From the NCBI RefSeq assembly GCF_900497805.2, contig NW_020954617.1, positions 3,006,751 through 3,070,750 of the forward strand: a DNA stretch of 64,000 nt. Reading direction: 5' to 3'. Position 1 is the first letter of the stretch, and every line of letters begins with the position of its first letter. Shown here piece by piece: positions 1-10,084 of this stretch. Origin of the DNA: Vombatus ursinus (taxonomy: Eukaryota; Chordata; Mammalia; Diprotodontia; Vombatidae). The notes beneath the pieces were generated by a model, which was not told where the DNA came from, did no database searches, and worked only from the letters and a program-made list of their open reading frames with translations. The position numbers were made by a program, and so were the translations under genes.

Positions 1-845
1 GAGATCTGACATTAGCTTTCCTCTTAGTACTAGTACCCTTTTCCACTACACCCTTGCTAGATGTTAAATCTTGGCAAGTGATCGTATTGATATATATTAC
101 ATACCTTCCTACTGTGGGAAGTATATTACCATCTCAATATACATTTAAAAACATAATCCTTTCTCTTCTCTTAGCAACATTTTCTCCTACTTTCTAACTC
201 AAAAGTTGTGTTTTCCCTGTTATGTTCAGGAAAGTGTCAGTAATGTACCCTTTGGGATGCAAAGCAAAGAGGAATCTTCCACCTCTTTCTAATTTCCTCC
301 CTTCTAGAAAGGGCACAGAAGAGAAGAGAAAGCACATAGAGAGGAGCCATGTTCCTGTACCAACGGGCCAATCGTGCATTAGGCAGAATTATTGCCCATA
401 GATATATGTTGGCTTCCCAGATTCCATTGCTGACCATTTTCTCCTTAGCAGTGTGAATTCATTGCAGCAATGTACAGCCCTAAAGCATCTGTCCTAGGAG
501 ACTGGGGACCAATTCTCACCTCATTACTTCATTCCTCCAACCATACCCAGTGCATAAAATGCAAACAGGGCTACTAAAGATGCCTCTGTGTAGTTTTAGG
601 GAGGTAGAAGGTCCCAGGAGAATATGACTATCTTTTAAATAACATAATTTATACTAATCAAATTGGAGAAAATTATAAGGCTTTTTATAAGCCGAATAAC
701 AGTTTGTAAAATGCATAAATGGGATTTACTTTTTAAAAAGTATTTTAAATGGATCAATCCTATTCAGCCTGATTCTCTGGTCAACAAGTCAAAGGTCAGA
801 CTGCTGTGAACTTTAAAATTGCATATACTTAAAGAGGCAGAAAGT
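1..845. other. Unclassified non-coding sequence
   Basis: I recognise no repeat family, RNA gene or plausible exon here. Open frames stay under about 70 codons. AT-rich sequence without simple-repeat arrays. Confidence 0.4.
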
Positions 846-960
846 ATAATCAGTTTATAGATGAGGGAACTAAAATCAGGGAAGCAAAATATTTTCCCCA
901 ACATTACCCAGAGAGTTTGTGGGGGAAAAAGCACTAGAATTCAAGTTTCTTAACTCCCCA
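846..960 (-). mobile_element. MIR fragment (CORE-SINE), old
   Basis: Read on the minus strand it has the MIR order: a head ending near a TTGAATTC-type box, then a core, then the reverse of 'TAGATGAGGGAACTAAAATCAGGGAAG'-like MIR core wording. Very diverged, so the family call is tentative. Confidence 0.35.
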
Positions 961-1033
961 TGTGTTCATCCTATTCCAACATGCCTGACATCAAAGATAT
1001 AGCCTTGGACTTAAAGTTACCAAAAAAATGGAG

Positions 1034-1216
1034 TTGTATTGGAAAGGATGCTGCATTTGGAGTGAAAGGACCTGAGTTTAAATCCAGATATGCTTCTGGT
1101 AATAACTGCATTTTCATCCTGCCCCTCCCACCCTACCTTGGGCTATTTCCTCAACTGTAAAATGAAGAGTTGAATTAGATAACCCTGAAGTTTCTTTCTT
1201 TGTCTAAAATTGAAAA
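1034..1216 (+). mobile_element. MIR3 / Ther-2 type CORE-SINE
   Basis: A tRNA-like head ('GGACCTGAGTTTAAATCC', box B region) is followed by the core 'TTTCCTCAACTGTAAAATGA' and a CR1/L3-like tail resembling 'TTGGACTAGATGATCTCTAAGGTC' ('TTGAATTAGATAACCCTGAAG' here). That tail separates MIR3 from MIR. Confidence 0.55.
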
Positions 1217-1224
1217 CCCAGATG

Positions 1225-1430
1225 AGTTACATTCTGCAATTCACCTAAACTTTCTGAGCTACAGATTTCTCAAGTATAAAATAGTGATGATAATATACGT
1301 AGCACTTATCTCATAGTACTATTCTGTGGACCAAATGAGATAATGGTATAAGGCACATTATAAACCTTAAGGAATTGTGGAAGTGTTATTATCATTATTA
1401 TTATTATTATTATTATTAAAAGTATTATTA
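1225..1430 (+). mobile_element. MIR-type 3' half with (ATT)n tail
   Basis: Core 'TCAAGTATAAAATAGTGATGA' is followed by 'CCAAATGAGATAATGGTATA' and 'ATTATAAACCTTAAGGAATT', as in marsupial MIR variants. It ends in (ATT)n at about 1388-1428, the usual 3' end of this subfamily. Confidence 0.5.
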
Positions 1431-1443
1431 TACCTATAAAGAA

Positions 1444-1685
1444 GAACAGGGCAACTAGAGCAGTGGATAGAGTGCCTGGCCTGGAGTCAGGAAGATTCAT
1501 CTTCCTGAGTTCAAATTTGGCCTCTGGCACTTATTAGCTGTGTGACCTTAGGCAAGTCACTTAACATTGCCTCAGTTTCCTCATCTGTAAAATGAGCTGG
1601 AAAAGGAAATGACAAACAACTCCAGTATCTTTGTCAAGAAAACCCCAAATGTGGTCACAAAGAGTCAGATACTACTAACAAAATA
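1444..1685 (+). mobile_element. Mar1 SINE, near full length
   Basis: Complete order: tRNA-derived head ('GCAGTGGATAGAGTGC'), 'GAGTTCAAAT' box B, 'GTGTGACCTTAGGCAAGTCA', core 'CTCATCTGTAAAATGAGCTG', then an RTE-like tail ('CTCCAGTATCTTTGTCAAGA', 'GGTCACAAAGAGTCAGATAC'). The tail resembles BovB/Bov-tA 3' ends, implying RTE-driven mobilisation. Confidence 0.85.
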
Positions 1686-2299
1686 CTGAACCTTACTGAA
1701 CCTTATTAATGAGAGATTTTCCTTTCCAGATTTATGTGGAGATGGGAGGCAGAAGTGAATTATGAGAAACCATTCCTGGGGAGGAGCCATTCTTCCTCCT
1801 TGCCTTTTTTTTACCTGTGTCACTGATCTAAGCGCAGGCAAATGCAATTTGGTCCAAAAATTTCATGTCAAAATGGCCTATTCTGGCCTCTGTGCATGGA
1901 CTATGAGAGCAAATGGCAATGTCTATGAAGGCTAGGACATCTTGAGAATAATTATGCATATTTAATAAGGATTCCCAGAGGGTATTTTCTTAATAAATTT
2001 CAGTTGGCAGATTGCCTGGAAGCCTTACTAGCATACTAGCATTAAGTTCTTGCACTCTTGGTGGGTTTTTTTTTCCCTGTAAATAACAGTGGCCGCACTG
2101 ATTTAGGGTCCTGTCATAAGAGAGAACACCCACTAATGCTAATAAGAGTTATGAATTGAGGAAAGTGAGTCATGGGAGTATTTGGTTTTCTTTCATAAGC
2201 ATGATGCATAATCTTGGGGTTGGGCTCATGTTTATGCTATTGAACTTCAACTTGACCCTGTTTTTGTAGGACAAGTCTTTTATTCGTCTGTTATTGATT
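1686..2299. other. Unclassified non-coding sequence
   Basis: No repeat family or exon recognised. A short phrase near 1868 ('AATGGCCTATTCTGG') recurs near 3161 with one change; this is probably chance or a very small repeat remnant. Confidence 0.35.
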
Positions 2300-3090
2300 C
2301 TCTATCAGTTCTCCTATAGTGGCACTCCTTTTTTTCCCTTCCTCATTAAACCTTCCATGCCCTTACATCTATATTTTCTACTTCTCTCCAGTCTCTGATG
2401 GAAAGGTGACCCTCTTTTTTGATAAAGCTAACTCCTGTATAATTGATTCTATTTTTTCTTGTCTTCTCTATGACATCGATCCATCTATCACCCTTTGCAA
2501 GATATTATTGGTCTGATTTTTGACTGACTCAGTCCCCTCAGTCTGAAACCATGTTTAGGTCTCCCCTAGCCTAAAAATAACAACAACAACATACTTTCCC
2601 TTGACATTGCTACTCCCTCAAACTATTTTCCCCATTTCTCTGCAGTCACTTTTTTTTTCCTACTACATTTTAGAATACTCCACATTTGATACCTCCAGGT
2701 CCTCATCTTCCACCTGCTCCTCAATCCCTTCTATTTCAGCTTCCATTGCTGCAACTCTACTGAAACAGATTAAAGTCATTATCAAATCTAAATATTTTTT
2801 TCAGTTTTTTATATTTTTTTCCTCTGTGAAATTTGAAATTTATTCAATTCATCACTACATCTTTCTTTATGCCATTTCTTTCTTCCATTTTTGTGTCTTT
2901 GCATTTTAATGACCCTTCTTTATCTAACTCTATTTTGGGTGCCTCATCTTTCCCACCACATTTTAAATGTGATTATCCCTGAAGAGTTCTTGGCTTTCTT
3001 TTTTTTTCTGCACTTTCATCCTCTGTGATCCATCCACTTCGATTCTTCCAATTACCACCCCATTCAAAGATGTCTCACATGGATTACCTC
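2300..3090 (+). mobile_element. L2 LINE, ORF2 reverse-transcriptase region, decayed
   Basis: Frame 2319-2516 reads 'PVSDGKVTLFFDKANSC...', which parallels 'PISHDEVALFLMKANPSTCS' in the better L2 at 11487-11729 on the other strand. Wording near 2930-3085 resembles the L2 segment just before the YADD motif. Many breaks. Confidence 0.55.
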
Positions 3091-4840
3091 AAAATGTTAG
3101 GGTAGTCGTAAGTTTTTGAAGCAGGCCAACATAATTTAGTTCAATCATTATGTGTCAAGATGGCCTATTCTGGATTTGGTACTTGGGCAAGTACAAGTGG
3201 GTACTTTACACATAGTAAATAGCAAATGTTTTATCAATGTGTGAATGCATGAATACAAATATGTTTTCAATAAGAAAACAACTTTGTTAGTAGATCCTTC
3301 TATATGCTGGGAAAACATGATACAGTGGCATAGGATTCATTTAGTAGTCTCTGAGCTGAGAAAACTCTGAAGTCTGGGCATAGGTAAGATTCAGCTCTTG
3401 GCAGTTAATAAAAGAACTTTATTTACCAAGCACATTAGGGAAACCTGTTTATGAAGATCTGCTCCAACAGGTTTTCAGAGTGTTTGTCTCTGTATTGGCA
3501 TGCCTGTCAACCATACCCACAGTTACCTGAGATTAGAAATGGAGTTGCTAATAACGATGACAGCATGACTCAATCAGGTAACAAACTCTGGCAACAAGGC
3601 CAGAGGGGAGCAAATACACATATATTCCAACTGGCTTAAATGCCTAAAATTTTGACTGAAAATGTGAATTCTAAGGATGTTTTCCAGGTTGAAACTAAAC
3701 ATTTTGTCCTGCTCTTACTACCCATACCTTAATGGAGGGAGTTATCCCATATGTGGTAGTACTTTAGATTTTGCTGTCCCTGACAACACAGTCTTCCCTG
3801 ACTATTCCTGGATGATGCCCTGGACAGATGGAAATTTGTCTCTTTCATGTGGAACTCTCACCTTGACTCCAACCTTACATGTCCATATGCCTATTGGATA
3901 TTTCCGTTTGAAGGTAACATCATTCTTTCATTATTAATATTTTCAAAAACTAAATCACCATGTCACCATCCTGGTCCTAAAACACTTACCTTTCCTAACT
4001 GTTAATGTTAATGACACTACTGCCTCTCCCACAGGCTTGGAAAAATCAGCATGCAATCACTGCTTTTTATACCCGTGGGAGAGGACAGTAGTGTTGTTCA
4101 TCACTTTCCTTTACTGATCATATTAATGAATTATCAAGACCTATCCATTTTCATCTGAAGTATATACCTTATATGTGATGGTACTAGGAATAAGTGGATT
4201 AGGAGGAATTGGAAAATTGGTATGCTTTTTGAAAGCTTTATCTTAGAAACCTTTGAAAAACGATAGCCTCTGGACCTCAGCCCTTTATTCCTGCTTATTT
4301 GCCAAGCCTTTGCTTCTCTGTTGAACGGCGTATACTTCTTAATGCTACCTGTAGCTTCATCCCACTTGCCAGCTTCTGGGGAGCTCATTAGATGATATGA
4401 TCACTGCTGCTCAATTAAGTTTATGTGATCACATGGACCAGTTGTGAGATAGTCTATCACCTGTGAGATATGAGCTTGACACTTGGAGTAGCTCCGCTAG
4501 GTGTAGAGATGATTCCTGGACTTCCATTTCAAATTAACTGGACCATGTTGAGTCTGATGTAGTGGCAATGTCATAAAGTGATGTTATCCTTCCAGGCCCA
4601 TTTTTGCACCAGTAGTATCTTTATCCTAAATTTGGACAAACAGTAATCAGAAAGCTGATAGCATTAGGAGGTAGCCTCTGGTCACTTGAACAAGCAGGAT
4701 TTGCTAATCATTCATCCTTGTTTAGGAAGCTTGTTTACCCACCAAAATTAACTAGTGTTGGTTAGCAGAATGTAGTCATTATGTATTTAATACTCACAAT
4801 GAAGCTTTATTTCTTTAAATCTTATAAAATATATAAAGGT
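3091..4840. other. Unclassified non-coding sequence with one hairpin
   Basis: No repeat family or exon recognised apart from the inverted repeat at 4013-4095. The longest frames are 62-86 codons without recognisable similarity. Confidence 0.4.
4013..4095. repeat. Short inverted repeat / hairpin
   Basis: The arm at 4013-4032 (GACACTACTGCCTCTCCCAC) pairs with 4075-4095 over about 20 positions, with one bulged A. The loop is about 42 bases and contains a weaker inner pairing (AGCA..TGCT). The size is compatible with a miRNA-precursor-like fold or a decayed palindromic element. Confidence 0.7.
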
Positions 4841-4844
4841 AGAA

Positions 4845-4915
4845 AGTGAAGGGATTTTAGAAACCATCTGGAAAAAAATTAGGACTAGAGATGTAAAGCA
4901 ATGTGCCCTAAATTA
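4845..4915 (-). mobile_element. Possible MIR3 tail remnant
   Basis: 'GGGATTTTAGAAACCATCTG' then 'CTAGAGATGTAAAGCAATGTG' resembles reversed MIR3 wording ('GGGACCTTAGAGGCCATCTAG ... AGAGGTAAAGTGACTTG'). Very diverged. Confidence 0.3.
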
Positions 4916-5639
4916 AAAAAAAATGATTGGGAGTAGTCGCCTTCATTTCAGTTTAGTTTCTATCTCATTATATTGTTTTGCCACTATCTCAGTCAAAACA
5001 AAACCCAAAATAGGATTTGAATTATTTTTTGATCAACCATATTTCATCTCATAAGCTTTGTAACAAGCAGAGAACAGAGGGATTATCTAGGCACAAAATA
5101 TGAGCGTGAAGGCTCACCTGCAACCAGGAGGTTAGAAGCAGCTATTTCAAGTGGTTATACATGCCTTTAGTTCTGGTGGACGCAGGTTTGACTGACCCAA
5201 TGCTAGTATGAATTACAGAGTGCTACATGAGACAATGAGGAATTAGCAAGTGTCAAAGAGTCCTAGTGGCTCAGCCATGGTCTGGCTTTTCCCCTCATGA
5301 CTCCTCTCTATGTGATCCTGGCTGTTGTACCTTTGAGGAAGAGGCAATCATTTGCTCATGTAGCATGCATATGCATTCCCTAGAGGTCTTAAAGAGTCCA
5401 CATTTGGGTCCTGTATTTTCAGGGAGACAAGATAGAGAATATATCCAAGAGAGAAGAATGGTGATGACATGCCTCATATTTTTAGCCTCAACATTCCATA
5501 TATTATCTTCATGTGCTCAGTTCCCTCATCACTGGGAAAGATTGCCTAGTGGAGCATACCTTTGTGACTCATCACAACAGACACAACATTAAAAGAGTCA
5601 ACTTCTGTCCCATATTTTCCAGAAGAGGTAGTATAGGTG
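4916..5639. other. Unclassified non-coding sequence
   Basis: No family recognised. It holds a 108-codon plus-strand frame (5266-5592) with no recognisable domain; I do not call it a gene. Confidence 0.4.
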
Positions 5640-5905
5640 ATGAGCATGTTTTAAGAAATTTTGTCAGTACAAAAATATAAATGAAATGAACAACAAAAAC
5701 AACAAAGTGAACATGAATGTCCTGTAAATATAATGGCCAAACTTGGATCCAGAAATTGGGGAAAGTTCATCCCCCCCCCTTATTTGAAGAGGTGGGAAAA
5801 TATAAGTGTAAAATACAACAAATAGTATAATATACACTTTCAGGTGTGGTTGATTTGTTGGTTTTGCTGAAATTAATTTTCTTTCTCTTTCAGTTTTAGT
5901 CTTTG
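5640..5905 (+). mobile_element. Old L1 3'-end fragment
   Basis: It has the marsupial L1 3'-UTR wording 'ATGGCCAAACTTGGATCC' (consensus-like 'ATGACCAAGCTTGGCCCC'), 'GAAGAGGTGGGAAAATATAA' and 'TGGTTTTGCTGAAATTAA', ending near 'TTTTCTTTCTCTTTCAG'. The copy at 57825-58210 is the same kind. Confidence 0.6.
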
Positions 5906-5930
5906 CACCATGGAATCACTCACTTACCCA

Positions 5931-6157
5931 TATAGATGGCATAATGGATATAGCGCCGGGCCAGGAGTCAGGAAGACATGAATTCAAATGCAGGCTCAGA
6001 TATTTATAGGTTGTGTGACCCTGGTTAAATCACTCAACCTCTCTTTGCCTGAGTTTCCTCAAATGTCAAGTGGTGATAATAATAGCACCTGTTATGAGAA
6101 TCAAAAAAGATAATGATTGTAAAACACTTCCTGGCACATAGTAAATGTTAAATGAAT
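5931..6157 (+). mobile_element. MIR / Ther-1 CORE-SINE, near full length
   Basis: Head 'CATAATGGATATAGCGCCGG', 'GGAGTCAGGAAGACATGAAT', 'GTTGTGTGACCCTGG', core 'GAGTTTCCTCAAATGTCAAG', and an L2-type 3' end 'CCTGGCACATAGTAAATG'. Directly followed by a Mar1 copy. Confidence 0.75.
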
Positions 6158-6161
6158 GTTG

Positions 6162-6407
6162 GGGGCAAGTATGTGGTACAGTGAATAGAGTGTCAGCCTT
6201 GAAATCAGAAAGACTCATCTTCCTGAGTTCAAATATGACCTCCGACACTTACTAAGCAAGTCATTTAACCCCATTTGCCTCAGTTTCCTCATTTGTAAAA
6301 TGAGCTGGAGAAGAAAATGGCAAACCACTTCAGTACCTTTGCCAAGAAAATTCAAAATGGGGTCATGAAGAGTCAGACATAGCCAAAAATGACTGAACAA
6401 CAAAATA
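6162..6407 (+). mobile_element. Mar1 SINE, near full length
   Basis: tRNA-like head with 'GAGTTCAAATATGACC', core 'CATTTGTAAAATGAGCTGG', tail 'GGCAAACCACTTCAGTACC', 'GGTCATGAAGAGTCAGACAT' and 'GACTGAACAACAAAA', the RTE-like terminus. Confidence 0.85.
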
Positions 6408-7894
6408 TAAAGGATATTTATTATTATTTAATAGAGGAAAGAGAAGGGATACAATTTACAAAGGAAGACAATAAAAAACCAAAAGGTATCAATACAAATC
6501 AAGTTTAAACTTTAATATATGTATATGTGTATGTACAAACACACACACACACTCACAAACATATTCATGCAGGAACTAAAAAATACAGTCAATAATCATC
6601 CATGTGGGGAATCCTATCAAGAATGGCCCTGACACCATTGACTATGACTGCCTCTCTTTCATAAGAGGTTACCCTCCTGCCAAAGCTTACTATGTAGTTT
6701 CTGAATATCTTCTATGGACAACAAAATGGGAAGTTGAGATTTTATGGCTAATTTGTTGGCCTTTAAGATACAATCAATCAGATGTGGATAACATGTCACA
6801 ATGGGAGGCCAGCAGGAGTAAAACTTGATTGTTGGTACTGCCACTTGAGAAGGGAATTTCAATGTTAGGAAGTTAGCCATGATACCAAAATGAGTCCCTG
6901 CTAAACTTTGGCTCTAATCATGTAAAAGGAGCATATTGTCACCTTAATTTGGGATATTAAGTCAGGAATATATGCAAAAAAGTGAATACATAAATAGATT
7001 TTGGAGATTTAACAATATTTGGAGGAAGAATTAGCACTAATTGAAATTTCAGAACAGGGTCAAATGATGAGCTACAGGTTCAAAATGGAAGGCACATCAG
7101 ACCACAGACTTTGTCAGGGATAATCAACTTTACCATACATCTTAGTGGGAGATGGAAAGCATAAAGGAAACTTCACAGTTTTGACTGATATGCCAAGAAA
7201 AAGGAAGGAAAAAAAATGAGAAAAATCTAGTATAAGAAGGTCATCCTAGTTGTCCTGATTCAAAAAAATGTTGACAAAAGTGGAGGATTTAAGTGTGAGT
7301 AATTTGAATCATTTTTCTGAGTAATAAAGGTCAAGTCCATAAGGGCTGGGAGAACAAACCTATCTAACAATTAGGTAAGACATCTTTGTACAGGGAAGGA
7401 GCCCACCAGAAAAGAGGTGGGGAACTTGGACTTCCTTGTCTCATTTAGATTCATACTGAAAATGCTTCATGGCCCAAGGGTGAAGCAGAAAAGAAAGGAC
7501 AAGTTTCTAATAAACTCTGGGGCCTTGGAGAGTTATATAGCCTTCAGAGTGATGGGAAAACTGGGAGAGACTCTCCACCGAAAGAGACCACCAAAATATA
7601 AGTTGGGTATGGAGGACAGACCTTTGTAGACACAATGTTGTATGAAACCAGGCCCCTCCCATGTGAGGGAAGGAAAACAATCCTGGTAAATCATTCATTC
7701 AGGTAGCTATAGCAAGGATTAGGTTGCCTAGGTTATAACACCCCTTTACTGAATGATTTGTTTGTGATGTAGTTTCCCCAGAACAAAGATCCCTTCAACT
7801 GGAGTCATAGACCTCCTTAGACTTTCCCCAGAGTTGATATTTATAATTTAGAGTCATGGGACTAGATGCCCTTGGAATAGGGAAAACTTAATAG
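6408..7894. other. Unclassified non-coding sequence
   Basis: A short (CA)n run lies at about 6539-6552. No family or exon recognised in the rest; open frames are at most 74 codons. Confidence 0.4.
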
Positions 7895-8125
7895 ATGGAT
7901 GGAAGTTAAGTAACACAATGGATGAAGTGCTTGATTTGGGGTCAAAAAGATCTGATTTCAAATCCTGCTCATACATTGCCTTAACTGTGGAATTTTTGGT
8001 CAGTGGCTTAAACATCTTGCAGTCTTAGTTTCCTCAAGGTTGTTTTTGAGATCAAATTAAATAACATAAAGCATTTCACAAATATTAAAGTTCTATGTAA
8101 ATCTTAGCTATAATAATTAACGATG
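7895..8125 (+). mobile_element. MIR CORE-SINE
   Basis: 'ACACAATGGATGAAGTGCTTG', 'GGGGTCAAAAAGATCTGATTTC', 'GTCTTAGTTTCCTCAAGG' and 'AATTAAATAACATAAAGCATTT' follow MIR order and end in the 'TTCTATGTAAATCTTAGCTATAATAATT' type of 3' end. Confidence 0.6.
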
Positions 8126-8429
8126 ATGATAATTATTTTGTTTTAAAGAAAGAGACTAAGATGTGATTCTTTAAATTTCTTTGTCTTTGGGATTTCTGCC
8201 CTAAATAAGCAAGACAGGGAAGTTATGTGGCAATATATATTTTTAAATATGTACAGAAAAGATGGGTCTAATACCTGTCTTCCAAGTCTAGAATGAATGA
8301 TCTTTCCATTATACCATCATAAGCAAATTATTAAAGTGTGCGGCAAAAGAAAGGAGCCCAGAGATGCTATTCATTCATTTCATTCATTCATTATTCACTT
8401 GACATTTAATGTAGTTAAGCATAAGCTCC

Positions 8430-8700
8430 CTGTCTGGGGAACTTAAGAGTTGGAAGGAAACTTAGAAATAACTAATAGAATCTGATATTGTTTTGGTTTT
8501 TATTGAGGGTTGAGATATATTCTTAAGTATCTGAGGATTTTTTAAAAAGCACAGGGTTTCTAACAGGGTTAAAAAGAGATCGAGAATGTGGGACCTAAAC
8601 AGATGAAGTGACTTCTCCATGGTCACACTGGCAGGCACAGAAGACTTGAAACCCAAGGCTCCCAATTGCTGATCTGCTGTTCTTCTCCACCACACCATAT
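8430..8700 (-). mobile_element. MIR3-type CORE-SINE
   Basis: Reversed CR1-like tail 'GTTGGAAGGAAACTTAGAAA' at one end. Reversed core and head 'GATGAAGTGACTTCTCC', 'GGTCACACTGGCAGGCACAG', 'ACTTGAAACCCAAGGCTCCC' at the other, with an expanded middle. Confidence 0.55.
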
Positions 8701-9150
8701 ACCATGCACCTTATACCTAGACTGTTGTGTTATTCTGACTGGCAACTCTGTTCTTGGCTCTCACTTTCCTCCTATATTAACTGACATGCTTCAACTCATC
8801 CTTGTTAATTGCTGGCTTTGTTCATCCATCTTTCCCCTTTCCCCATTTCTATTCTGTCTCCTTATTCTGCTACTTTTTCCAGGCTTCTTAGTTTTGATTC
8901 TGTCAGAGTCAAATTTTTACAGAGTGCATATACATTTCTTTGCGGGGCTTGAGAGGGTGGGGGATGGAGAGCACATTTTCTATAATTTTTACATCTTTAG
9001 TGATTTTGCAATTTGCAACTGTTGCTTACATTCAATTCATTTTCTAGTTGAATCAATTTAGTTCAATTTTAAAATATATTTACTTATTATTTTCAGTTTT
9101 GGGATAGAAAGTGCTAAATGCTTAGATACCAGCTAAGTGAGATATTTTTG
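8701..9150. other. Unclassified non-coding sequence
   Basis: Pyrimidine-biased AT-rich stretch. A 131-codon plus-strand frame (8666-9061) gives a very hydrophobic peptide, as expected from T-rich DNA; it begins inside the neighbouring SINE and is not called a gene. Confidence 0.4.
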
Positions 9151-9156
9151 TTCCTA

Positions 9157-9210
9157 CACATACACGTGCACACACATGCCTACACACATGCATACACACA
9201 TGCATACTTT
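9157..9210. repeat. Imperfect (CA)n/(TG)n simple repeat
   Basis: Alternating CACA/CATG runs such as 'ACACATGCATACACACATG'. Confidence 0.7.
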
Positions 9211-9252
9211 TATACAAGCAGATTCATCCAAAGCAAATCTATCACCAAGAAG

Positions 9253-9518
9253 GAAGGAAGGAATTAAACAATTATTTATTAAGGGCAGACTATGTGCCAG
9301 ACACTTCACTAAGTGATTTACAAATATTGATTCATTTGATCCTTGCAACAACCCAAGGAGTTAGGGAGCTATTGTTATTCTGATTTTACAACTGAAGAAA
9401 TTAAGTAAGCAGAGGTTAAGGGATTTGCCCAGGGTCACAAAGCTAGTAAGTGTCTGAAGCTGATTTTTAAACTAGGTTATAAAGGGCTCTTTCCACTGTC
9501 ACCAGCTGCCTCTGGTTA
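9253..9518 (-). mobile_element. MIR / Ther-1 CORE-SINE, near full length
   Basis: Reversed order is clear: 3' end 'TTTATTAAGGGCAGACTATG', core 'TTTTACAACTGAAGAAATTA', 'CAGGGTCACAAAGCTAGTAAG', then the head ending 'CACTGTCACCAGCTGCCTC'. Confidence 0.8.
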
Positions 9519-9554
9519 AAACGTACTATACATTCTCTACAATGCAATATTGTA

Positions 9555-9772
9555 TAACTGGAGTTCAAGCTAAGGGATCTAGATTTAAGTTCTGGTTCTA
9601 AATTTTACCATCTGGAGAAACTATGGTAAGTCAATTAACTTCTCTGAACACGGAGTCCTTAGATCTAAAATGAGAATAATAATGATCCCAATACCAAAAT
9701 CACAAAGTTGTTCAAGGAAATCTCCTGGTAAACCCTTAATTATCACATAAATATGAACTATTACAGAGCAGT
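9555..9772 (+). mobile_element. MIR CORE-SINE, decayed
   Basis: 'AACTTCTCTGAACACGGAG', 'AAAATGAGAATAATAATGATC' and a closing 'CATAAATATGAACTATTA' follow MIR order, with the head mostly unreadable. Confidence 0.5.
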
Positions 9773-9834
9773 ACTTAGCTGTTGTTATGTCACCCCCATC
9801 AGATTATGAAAGCCTTCAGAGAAGGACTGTTGTT

Positions 9835-9973
9835 CAATTCAATTTCATTCAAGTAACATTTAAGTGCTCATTATGTTCTAGGCACTGTACCAAGCACTGA
9901 AGATACAAAAAGAGACAAGATATAGTCACTGTGCTCAAGGGCCTTATAATCTAATGAGGGAGACAACATGAAA

Positions 9974-10004
<31 letters not shown>

Positions 10005-10015
10005 AAATATATACA

Positions 10016-10084
<69 letters not shown>

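Noticed and set aside
8666-9061. 131-codon hydrophobic frame as a membrane protein
   Set aside because: It starts inside a MIR3 copy and its Leu/Phe/Ser richness follows from T/C-rich DNA; no splice or promoter context.
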